Position numbers and translations under genes: made by a program
The notes under the pieces: model-generated
What the model was told of the DNA's origin: nothing
Seen by the model: only the letters and a program-made list of their open reading frames with translations
Databases searched by the model: none
Shown: piece by piece, positions 36,515-46,518 of the stretch
Layout: each line of letters begins with the position of its first letter
How positions within the stretch are numbered: the first letter of the stretch is position 1
Assembly: GCA_010671905.1 (NCBI GenBank)
Contig: JAAHII010000001.1
Coordinates: 7,278,026 to 7,342,025 of the forward strand
DNA length: 64,000 nucleotides
From: Leptolyngbya sp. SIOISBB
GTDB taxonomy: Bacteria > Cyanobacteriota > Cyanobacteriia > Phormidesmidales > Phormidesmidaceae
Direction of reading: 5' to 3'

Positions 36515-39500
36515 TTAAGCAAAGACGGTGTTATCAAGACTGGTAACGCCCTGGACAACTCCCAGCAGCTCGTTGCTGTTAGTCAGCACCAGCGTGTCGT
36601 TACCCAGCTCAAAAAACTTCACCCCGTCGGGCGTCAGGCCACCAAGACTAATCTGGTCAACGCCAAACTCAAAATCGGTAATGGTGTCAACGCCCTGAGC
36701 CAAGTCAAAGACAAACTGATCGGCCCCGGCCCCACCGGTATAGGTGTCATCACCTCGCAGGCCATCCAAGAAGTCATTGCCGTCGGTGCCCACCAATTCA
36801 TCGTCACCATCGGTGCTCGTGTCGGGGTTAGGAGGACCGCCAGCCGTCAGCGAGACCAACGCATCGACCTGAGCATCACCGACATCAGCACCTGCTAAGT
36901 CAGACAAGCCCAGTGCCCCAGCTAACTCTGGAGCCAGCAGCAGGTCAGCACCGCTGATTTCCAGCTCATTGTTAGAGACGACAGCAGTGCCAGGGGCGCT
37001 AAGGTCAAACAGAATCTCCAGACCGAGCGGATCATCTAAGGTGTCAGCCACAAAGAAGCCGCTGGCGGTATCCGAAATCCGGCTGGGGTCGAAGCCGATG
37101 GAGAACTCACCAATGGTGGCTTCCGCGCCGCCTAAGCCTAGTGTGATAGTGCCGGAGTGCTCAATCGTGCCACCTAACGGAGTAAAGGGCACCGGTGCAA
37201 AGCTGAAGTCAGTATCATCGGTGATGGCAAAGCCCACTTGGTATGGTTCTAGGAAGGAAGGCCTTTTAGCCGGGGTGGCATCACTGTCTGCACTTACCAG
37301 GGTCAAGCCAGCGGCGGCTTCTAGCAGCGGCAGATCGAGGAAGACACTGGTGACGCCTGACTCAACAGCAAAGACCGCAGCTTCACCACCGTCATTGATT
37401 GTGAGTTCAACCTTGCCCGCTGAACCTCTCTCAGAGACAGTCGCTACAACGGGATTGCCGAATTCCTCTAACCTGTCTTGGATCTGGTCAAGATAAGTCT
37501 CACCCACCTTGCCGTTATCAATTAGATCAGCAACGGTGAGGGTCGGGAAAGAAACATCCTCGCGGGTACTGTAGCCGATGGGGAAGCCCAAGGCGTCATC
37601 CCAGTCATCCACATGTAGGTGGGGTAGCTTGTCATCTGAAGGGCGAGTCCAGAAGGCAAGTCCTGACTGCACGCCGATTTCGCCTCTGAGGTCTGGATTC
37701 CCCTCGCCGAGCATGAAGCCATTCCTTTCCAGATTGACATCGTCGTCTACATCCCAAGTACCGTCTTGTAAGATCTCTCCGGTCTCAGTATCGAAGGCAA
37801 AGTTAACGGTTGGATACAGACTCTGGTCTTGAGCGTCGGTGTAGGTGCGTAATAAGTTGCCATCCGGGTCAAAGAAAGATACATCGAGTGATAACAGGTC
37901 GTCTTCCCGAACAATCCCAGCTTCATAGGATTGGCTAGCATCGTAGCTAAACTCACCCTCAATGCTGAATCCGGCAATTTGGCCCGTCCAATTAAAAGTC
38001 GTAGGTGACAACGGAACTCACTTCGTACTGCTCACCATCAAGCAGCTCAAAGGTGAATGATTCTGGACCTTCCGTAGGACCATCATCAAAGACTGATAGC
38101 TTGATGGAGGCTTGATTTTCGGTGATGGTGGCAAAGAACCCCCCCGCATCGTTGTCGGGTTCAGGCAAGCCAGCTAGTCCCACAATATCGGTGTCTGGGT
38201 CAATGCCATCGTCGCCAAAGATGTTGAACTCACTGAGACTAGCGGCAGGGCCATCCACAAAAACAGTGAGCCCCCCATCGGGAATATCGCCCTCGACATC
38301 GAAGTTGACGGTGAATTCATCTCCTTCAGCCACGTCGGTTTCGCTCACAGAGAGGCTAACCGTCGGCCCGACCCCGCCAGGCACCCCGTCAGTAAACGTC
38401 ACTGTTTGCAGAGCACTGTCTGGGTCAACCAAATAGCCGTCGCCCTCCAATAAGGTGAAGGTATAGTCGGTATCGGGCTCTTCCAGAATGTCATCAAAGA
38501 TCGGCAACCTGAAGCTCACCTCTGAGGCAAATAGCCGCACCAGAAGCTCGCCATTGGGGCCAAAGCCATCGGCGGTGATCCCCCCCTCTGGCACAATCTC
38601 AAAGAAGCGATTATTATCCGTAATCCGGTTGGCGGGGTCTAGCAAGAAACCCGCATCGCCGCCGATCGCGACGACCAGTCCATCTGCGGGAATTTCGCCC
38701 GCCACCGCAAAGACCGCTGTCAGGATGGGGGCATCATCCGCTTCACTAACGACCTCAGGCAACGATACACTCACCGTGGGTAACGTTGGCGTGGTTGCCA
38801 GGGTCGCCTCTAGGCGGTATTCGCCGGGCTCAAAGCGATCGTTAAAAGTCCAGCCGCTGCCGCTGCCCGCGACGTTGGGGTCATAGGAGTTGTTGCCCAG
38901 GTTGCTAATGCCCGCATAGTAGGTGCCGGTTGCGGGGGCGGTGAATTCGATGTAGGTGTCACCGTTGGCCTGGAAGACCTCATCGGGCGCGCCCGCGTTG
39001 TCGACGATGGCGAGTTCGTTACCTGTGGCGTCAAAGATGCGCAGGATATTGTCCAGCAGAGAACCTGCAACCCCGGCATCGCCAGTGCCGCCACCATCGA
39101 CATCCAGAATCAGGGTTTGTCCTGCTTCGAGGTCAAAGGCATACATATCGATATCTTCAGAACGGTCGATCAGGTTGCGGGTGGCCCGAGTCGTGCCAAT
39201 TTCGCCCTCAATCACGATGGTTGAACCATCGAGAGGCCGCTCAATGACATTCGCATCGGCAATGGTGTCATTCAACTCCATTTCCATCGGCGGCATCTCG
39301 TCGCCATCGCCGCTGTCATCGCCATCATCGCCGGGCAGGGGCACTGAGTCAGGATTATCGGCAATGGTAACGGTGACGGCGCTCGCGTCAGGGGCGATCG
39401 CATACCCGACCCCAGGCTGCACCGTAAAGGTGAATTCCTCAATGCCTTCTAGAGCATCCTCAGCGGGAATCTGATCATTGGTGGTTTCATCAAACGCCGC

Positions 39501-42500
39501 CAGGGTAATGGTGGCGGTTTGCTCCGTAATCCGGAAGAAGAAACCGCTGGCCTGGAAGTTAGGGGACGGGAAGTCACCCCCCGTAATCTCAGCGTTAAAG
39601 ACATCAAATTCACCCAGCGCCGCTCGCACACCGCTATCCATATTGATCAACACGCCCTCGGCGGGGGGCGGGCCATCTAGCGTGAAGGTCAGCGTCGTGA
39701 GATTGCCTGCTGATTCCACCAGGGCTGTCTCACTGATGGCCACCCCCACGGTGGGCACATTGGGCATGACGGGGACATCCGCTAGGGTGTCGTAAATCTC
39801 TGTCGAGAACGTGCTGTCATTGCTCACCTGATAGCCAGCGCTGGGTTCTAGGGTAAAGGTCACCGTTTCTACCCCATCGGTCGGAGCCTCATCGGGACTA
39901 TCCAGATTGAGGTTCAGAACCGCCGTATTGCTGGTGAGGTTAATCCGCAGTCCTATCGGTGTCCCGGCATCATCAAAGACTGCTCCCAACACTTCAGCGC
40001 CACCAGGGCTAAAGGGCGCACCCGTGTCGAACGCGGTGGACAAATCGAGGCTGCTGGTGAGGAACACCTCAAGGCCGTCTGCTGGGATGTCTCCTTCTGT
40101 GGTCAACCCCACGGTCAGAATTGAAGCACCATCTTCCACAAACTGCACGAGCGCGCTCGCGGTCAGATTGTCGTCGCTGTCGTAGGTGGCCGGTGAGGCC
40201 GACAGCGAAACCGTTGGCCCTGCTCCTGTACTCGCAGGAATATCAGTCGCTTCAGCGACAAACTCCTCATTCAATTTTAGATTTAGGGTATAGTCGCCAA
40301 AGCTGCGACCGGTGCCGCTGCCCGCCACATTGGGATCGTAGGGGGCATTGGTAGGATTGCCATCATCATCCAAAAAGAAGTCAAAGAAGCCGTTGCCAAA
40401 GCTGCTAATGCCAACGTAATAAGTCCCCGCATCGGTGGCAGTGAACTCAATGTAAGAATCTAGGCCACCCGGCGCAAATAGCTCGTCGGGGGCAAAGTTG
40501 TCATCGCTCTGGGCGAGCTGTTCGCCATGGGCATCAAAGACCCGCAAAATCGGATCTAATCCCGAGTCGAACACGTCGGCGTCCGCATCAATCCGGATGG
40601 TATCGCCCGCGGCCATGACGAAGGAGTACATGTCGACATCTTCAGTCTGGTCGACTTCGCGATTCCGGAAGCTAAAGGAGATCGCCCCGTCAATGGAGAC
40701 AGAACGGTTGTCAGGGCCGAGGCCAGTCGAGATCGCCGTCGCGATCGTGTCATTCGACTCAGCATCGGTAGCGGGGATCTGCTTCACGGTATCCACGATT
40801 TGGAAACTGGCCGACCCCGCCTCGGGATCAACCTGATAGCCGTCACCGGCAGCTACGCTAAAGGAAATTTCTTCCAGTCCTTCAGAGACGCCATCGTCGA
40901 CTACGGGCAAAGTGACCGTGGCCGATTGACCCAAGATCACGAGATCAAATCCCCCTGGGCGAATGGCCGAAATGCCGCCGTTTTCGACCTGGAGGTCCAA
41001 GAGATCCAACTCAGTCAGACCAGGGGCCTCAACCGTCACGGTTAATTGGCCATCCGCTGGCGGTGCACTCAAATTAAAGGTATGAACCGCCGCCGTGCCT
41101 GCTGTCTCAACTAGCACGTCTGAAGAGGCCTCAACACTCACCTGCAGGATCGAACTGGCATCATCCTGAAGTAGCACCGAGATTTCTCCCGCCCCCTCAG
41201 CAATGGTATAGCCGGGTAGCGCTTGCAATGCCAGCGGCACCTGCTCTAACCCTTCAACCGCTTCGTCGGCCCGCACATCAAGGGTAATGCTGGCCGTCGG
41301 CTCAGTGATTTTGAAGTAAAATCCTCCCGCGTTCCCATCGGGAGCCGGGAAGGAACCGCCCGTCACCTGCGCATTCAACAGGTCAAAGTCCACCAGTCCA
41401 GCAAAGGCATTGTTGCTGACGTAGACCAACACCCCTGCCGCCGGGATATCACCAGCCAAGGCAAAGTTCACCGTGACAGTATCACTGCCCTCTACAAAGG
41501 GACCGGAATCGGCCAGGGACATGCTGACTTCCGGGATACTAGTGGCGGCGGGCACCTGATCAAGAGTGTCGTAGACGGTAATGGCCGCTATGTCAGCGGC
41601 AGCGGTGTAGCCTTCGCCCGCTTCCACAAAGAAGTTGACGGTCTGCGGGTCAGTGGCTGCCAGACCCACACCGGGGAAGTTGATTACCGCATTTTGGGAC
41701 TCTAGACGGAGCTGCAGACCGGTGGCCGTGCCGCTGTCGTTGTAGATTGCGCCGAGCACATCGCCGCCAAAGCTGGGGGGCACAAAGTTTGACCCCGCAA
41801 TAAACTCAGTGATGTCAGCCAGGTCGGTGTTGATATTCACCACCAAACCGTCTTCGGGGGATCGGGCCATCAGCACTGACCACAATGCTGAGAATCGGCG
41901 TCCCGCTGCCCGATTCCACCAGATTGGGCGTCACCAGGGTGTCTTCGTCGCTAAAGGTGCCGCCAATCACATCGAGCGAAATGACCGGCTCACCGCCCCC
42001 AGCGTCAGCAACATCCACAATATTGAGCGTGATGCTGCTAGCCTCGGGGGCGACTTCGTAGGCTTCGCCATCAATCACCTCAAAGGTGAACTGCTCTAGG
42101 GCTTCGTCTTCGTCGGCCCCTTCATCAAACGCTGCGAGGGTAATGGTGGCCGTCGGTTCTGTGATTGTGACGAAGAAGCCACTGTCGCCATCGGCGGGCA
42201 AGGGGGTGCCGCTAATGCCAGTGGTCTCTAGATTAAAGACATCAAATTCAGTCAGGCTGTGCTGACCGCTTTGGACACTGGCGATATCGTTGATCAAGAC
42301 TTGCAGCCCCTCGGTGGGAATGTCCCCGTCGACAGTCAGGGTTAGGGTCAGGTCTTCCCCTTCAATTACCGTGGTTTTATTGACTGTTAGTCCCACTGTT
42401 GGGTCCACGGGCTGGGGCTCATCGACGATGGTCAAAGTCGCGCTACCGGCCGCAGCGGCGACCTCATATTCTTCACCGTTCGCCAGGCTGAAGTTGATAT

Positions 42501-44223
42501 CCAGAGGCTCTTCCGCCACGATGTCATCAAACACATTGAGGGAAATCGTGGCGATGGGCTCGGTAATGGTGACAAAGAAGCTGCCGCCGCCGCCATCACC
42601 CACGGTCGGCAGACCAGCAATGCCAGTGGTGGAGATATTGCCCAAATCAGCGAGGTCAAACTGGCCCAAAGACCCTGGCACATCACTCTGCACCAGCACT
42701 TGTACTCCATCGGCGGGGATATCACCCTCTACCGTGAAGGTCACCGTGAGGGGATCGCCCTCAGCTAGGTTGGTTTCAGAAACAGCTAGTCCAACGGTCG
42801 GGCCCACGCCCGGGCCACCGTTATCGTCATTGATGGTGAGCAGCGTTGAATTTTGATTGGGATCGACGGTGTAGCCTTCGCCTGTGGCTAATTGGAACTC
42901 AAATGTTTGAGCCCCTTCTTCTAAAATGTCGTTGATGATGGGCAGCACGAAGTTGCCGTCAGGAGCGGAGAGTAAAATTTGCAGGCGACCGGTCGCTTCA
43001 TCAAATCCAACAATCTCAGCGTTATTGAATTCCGGCTCGCGATCGGCAGCAAACTGCTCGGTAAAGGCAATCACATCGTTGTCACCCAGCGTGTCGAAAT
43101 TGACGGTGATACCTTCAGTGGGAAAGTCGCCCGTTACCGTCCATTGCCAGACCGCCTGAGCGTCAGGGGTTTCTTCTGAAACGGTGGCCGGAATCGCCTC
43201 AAAACTCACGACGGGCAAGTCACCAGTCGGAGGCGGTGTGACAGTTGCCTCACCGACATTAAAGGCGAGGGTATAGTCGCTCGGGCCATCTAGTTGCTGG
43301 ACGGCGAAGGTATAGGTCCCCGCCGGGAGTGGGCCAGAAAACCCTTGCCCCCCAAAGCCAGGGCCGTTAGAGCCATTGCCAATGTTGTCCAAAATATCGG
43401 TGCCAACCGCACTAATGCCAAACAGGGAGTAACCCAGAAATTCGCCCAGTGTGGCGCTATTGTCTAAGGGCTCGGTAAAGGTCGCGCCTTCCTGAACCCC
43501 AATAAAGGAGACATCGGACGGAGAGTACGCCTCTAGCAGGATGGACTCTAACTGAAACCCGTCGGGAACAGTGACGGTCACATACTCTTGATCCCCTCCA
43601 CCGGTAGAAGCTGATAAGCGGGTTGTCCCTTCAGACAGCGGCAAACCGAGGGGATTAGTGGGATCATCAGAGATATCGCCGCTCACCGCTTCGTCGTAGC
43701 CGTTGGTCGGCGGTGGAGGGCCTGGCAACTGGCTCACATCATCAGCAAAGAGGACGGTGCTGGTGGCGGCATCAGGGTCGATAGTATAGTCGTCAACTCC
43801 CGTAATGCTGGTCTGGTCTTCTGGCGCAATTTGGTCAGCCGTCACGAGCGCAAAGACAGCTTCGACCAGACCGTCGAAGGTCTCTGGCAAAAACGTATCG
43901 GGCTCGGGATTATCAAAGATATCGAGAGTAATGGTGGCAAAAGTTGCTCCCCCGGCGATTTCAACGGCCAGGCCGGAGTTATCGAAATTGGTCTGAGTCG
44001 CAAGGAGGTTGAGATTTTCAAACTGCGGATTGGCGATCGCCGCCGGCAAATCTAACCGGTTGATAATTTGCTCAATGTCGCTGTCAATATAGACCTTGAG
44101 ACCACTGGCAGGGGCGGGTTCGTCTAGATCGAAGCGGACCGTTAGGGCGGTGCCTTGATCTTCGACCAGAGCGTTGAGGTCGCCGTCAAAGTCGGTGGAG
44201 GTGGACAGACTAACTTGAACCAT
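36515..44223 (-). pseudogene. Giant Calx-beta/PPC exoprotein broken by two homopolymer frameshifts
   Basis: Three overlapping minus-strand frames (41815-44223, 37992-41885, 36515-38011) form one ancestral gene of about 2570 codons. Join 1: an extra base in the G5 at 41856-41860; with one fewer the protein reads ADGPIP-EDGLVV. Join 2: an extra base in the A4 at 37994-37997; with one fewer it reads VVTYDF-NWTGQIAGFS, exactly as in the hydrolase gene at 30540. Content: Calx-beta modules (MVQVSLSTST start at 44223, GGAG upstream), PPC-type domains (EDVDMYSFVMAAGD, EDIDMYAFDLEAGQ), the WTGQIAGFS domain with HLHVDDW, one GVTS domain, and the shared C-terminal module ending LDNTVFA. If the indels are real, only fragments are made, and only the last carries the presumed secretion signal. 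Confidence 0.8.
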
Positions 44224-44425
44224 GGGGAGATTACTCCAGTGTGTAATGTCGTGAAGGGCGACAAGGATTGGGGTGGCCCATGACCGGAACGCAGCGGCGA
44301 TCGCGGCCCCTTGCCTAAAAACGGATAAACCGGCTTGCAACTAATCAGACAAACATCCAAAAGCCAGACGAATCGAACCCACTGGGCGGAGCCAGTGGGC
44401 AGGCGCGTTGGCACTAGCAAAGCTA

Positions 44426-44466
44426 TGCCGAGAGGCGATCGCCCTTAGGGCGATCGCCTCTCGGCA
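44426..44466. repeat. Perfect palindrome with two HIP1 sites
   Basis: 19-bp perfect arms (44426-44444 / 44448-44466) starting TGCCGAGAGGCGATCGCCC, with loop TTA. It lies about 200 bp upstream of the ATG at 44223. It could be a terminator for read-through from the MFS gene or a leader structure. Confidence 0.8.
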
Positions 44467-45025
44467 AGAGAATCGCCCCAGAGCCCAGTTATCGCCAGCA
44501 ACTGAGGTGACGACACCGAGTCATCGCGCTAAAGCGCTTAAATCCACCCCCCTACTAGCCCAGAGCTTGCTCATCAGGGCATGCAGCAATTGTCGTAGCC
44601 ACGACTAAAGCAGCCTGAGACTTCGTTATGGGGGTTAGGAAATGGCTGGCTAGCGACTTACCCAGTCGTGCTTGGTTAGAAACCGCCTCGTTTAGTCGAT
44701 TTTTGGCAGCATTTAATGAGATAGAGTCTCATTAAGCTACAGACGGATAGTACCATCCGTTCTGGGTTTAAACACAGTAACTTTATAAAGATAATTGAAA
44801 TTAATCTGTAAATACCCAGAGAGCCTGAGGCCGCAATTAACGACTTACTAGGCGCGTCAAGCTCGCCAAAAGGCTGGAGAGCTAGGGGATACTCAACTTT
44901 CGCTAGGATCATCAGCACCGCCTGCTAGGTAAGCTTTATCAGAATTTTATACAGAAAAGTTATCGACCAGTCATTGCTTATTGATTATTTGTCTCAATAA
45001 ATTGATGATCGTAAAGCGACTGCCA

Positions 45026-45047
45026 ACTTTTGCAAATTTTGCAAAAG
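45026..45047. repeat. TTTTGCAAATTTTGCAAA motif, copy 2
   Basis: ACTTTTGCAAATTTTGCAAAAG. It shares its core with 19692-19712 and abuts the hairpin at 45047. Confidence 0.6.
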
Positions 45048-45107
45048 CTCGAGGTTGTCATCCGGCCACGGCCAAATGCTTTCAGCACAGGCACGACAAC
45101 CCCGAGC
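45041..45107 (-). terminator. Probable terminator of the MFS exporter gene
   Basis: 13-bp stem with one mismatch (GCTCGAGGTTGTC 45047-45059 / GACAACCCCGAGC 45095-45107). On the minus strand TTTTGC follows. It is 100 bp after the stop at 45207. Confidence 0.45.
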
Positions 45108-45206
45108 CTGTGGCGTGAATGCGGGCGCGGTCATGCTTGCCCCCAAAGGCTGCTGGGATTAATTGATAACGCGCTCTAGTATTGTTGAGATTATGGCTGC
45201 GGCAGC

Positions 45207-46514
45207 CTATTCGATGAGGCGAGTTTCGATCGCATGATCAGGCAGTAGCGTTTCCACTGAGCGCAACGTGCGAAAGCTATAGCCCGCTAATCCCACAACT
45301 ACCATTAATGCCGCCATCAGTACGTAGAGCAGCGCAATCCCTGCTCCGGCCCCAGTGCCCACCAGTGGACCAAAAACGCCTGCGAGGGCACCCTCTGGCT
45401 GCATCGCGGGCTCAAATACAAAATCAGCGAGCGGCCCAGCGAGCAGGGGGGCGATCGCGCCAATTCCCAAACCCACCATCTGATCAGCCGCGAGCACCCG
45501 GCCCTGTAGTGCGGGGGGCACTTTGGCATACCAAATCGCATTGCTGGAGCTGTAGTAAAGCGGAATCAGCAGGGTAGCCGCAAAGTGGGCGGGGATCCAG
45601 ATCCAGGCGGTTTGGCCCAGGCCCAAGACGATTTTGCACAGGCCCGTACCGGCAAATCCCAGCAGCATGCCGTGAATCCGCTGCTTGAATCCCCCTTGCC
45701 AACTGAGAAAGAGTGCCCCCACCACGCCCCCGAGGCCTGCCGCCGTAGTGACAGCCCCGAGAATTTGTTCGCTGCCCCCCGATCGCGCCAAAATCATTGG
45801 GTTGTACAACGCCCTGCCAATATCGCTAGGCATCGCAAAGCACGAGAAGGCGATCATCATGGCCAACAAGCCTGGGGTTTTGAGAATGTGGCGTAAGCCA
45901 AAGGTGAGGTTGGCCCAGCTCACATTAGGGCCTGTGGTTTCGGCTGCGTCGCCGCTAGGCTGCGGAATTTTGGCCACCAGCAGAATGCCAAAGGCGATTA
46001 AGAACGTAGTCAGATCGATCAAGATAATGCCTTTGAGCCCGATGAGCGGATAGAGGCTACCGGCCAGAATGGGAGAAAAGATCGCGCCACTGTAGTTAAC
46101 GGCGGCGACCATGCTTTCGGCGCGGGTGTAGTTGTCTTTTTCGACGAGCAGCGCAATCGATGTGGAATATGCCAGGGTCTGGAGTTGCCCAAAGCAGCCA
46201 TAGACTGCCACCGCCGTGTACAGATGCCAGATTTGGAGCTGATCGCCCCAATACAGCAGCGCGATCGCGATCGTGCAGAGCATGGCCACGACATCGCCCA
46301 GAATCATCAACTGTTTGCGTGGCCAGCGATCAACCGCGATCCCCGCTAGCGGCGTCACCACCAGGCGCGGCAGTTGTGAAAAAAAGGTCACCAGGGCCAA
46401 ACTGGTCGCGGAGCCCGTCACCTCCCACACCCAAAAAATCAGGGCAAAGACGGTCATATAGCTGCCGATGGTCGAGACGAGTTGCCCCGCCCAAATTCTT
46501 AGAAACGTCCGCAT
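45207..46514 (-). CDS. MFS exporter, EntS-like
   Basis: 435 residues from the ATG at 46514, four bases after the TonB-receptor stop, so the two are co-transcribed. An upstream start at 46562 would overlap the receptor by 44 bp and is less likely. About twelve hydrophobic segments. Start MRTFLRIWAGQLVSTIGSYM and DRWPRKQLMILGD are typical of the MFS_3/EntS exporters that release siderophores such as enterobactin. Coupling with a TonB-dependent receptor strongly supports a siderophore-export role. Substrate unknown. Confidence 0.88.
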   Translation of the reverse strand: MRTFLRIWAGQLVSTIGSYMTVFALIFWVWEVTGSATSLALVTFFSQLPRLVVTPLAGIAVDRWPRKQLMILGDVVAMLCTIAIALLYWGDQLQIWHLYTAVAVYGCFGQLQTLAYSTSIALLVEKDNYTRAESMVAAVNYSGAIFSPILAGSLYPLIGLKGIILIDLTTFLIAFGILLVAKIPQPSGDAAETTGPNVSWANLTFGLRHILKTPGLLAMMIAFSCFAMPSDIGRALYNPMILARSGGSEQILGAVTTAAGLGGVVGALFLSWQGGFKQRIHGMLLGFAGTGLCKIVLGLGQTAWIWIPAHFAATLLIPLYYSSSNAIWYAKVPPALQGRVLAADQMVGLGIGAIAPLLAGPLADFVFEPAMQPEGALAGVFGPLVGTGAGAGIALLYVLMAALMVVVGLAGYSFRTLRSVETLLPDHAIETRLIE

Positions 46515-46518
46515 TGAC

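Larger units (their letters stand above)
44224..45206. other. Long spacer with two hairpins upstream of the giant gene and an MFS terminator
   Basis: No supported gene. Stem CCCACTGG/CCAGTGGG at 44378-44399, the 41-base palindrome at 44426-44466, a TTTTGCAAATTTTGCAAA motif at 45026-45047 and a terminator-like hairpin at 45047-45107. Confidence 0.5.

Noticed and set aside
44676-44918. 80-codon minus-strand frame
   Set aside because: No ribosome site, no recognisable domain, lies in an AT-rich spacer.
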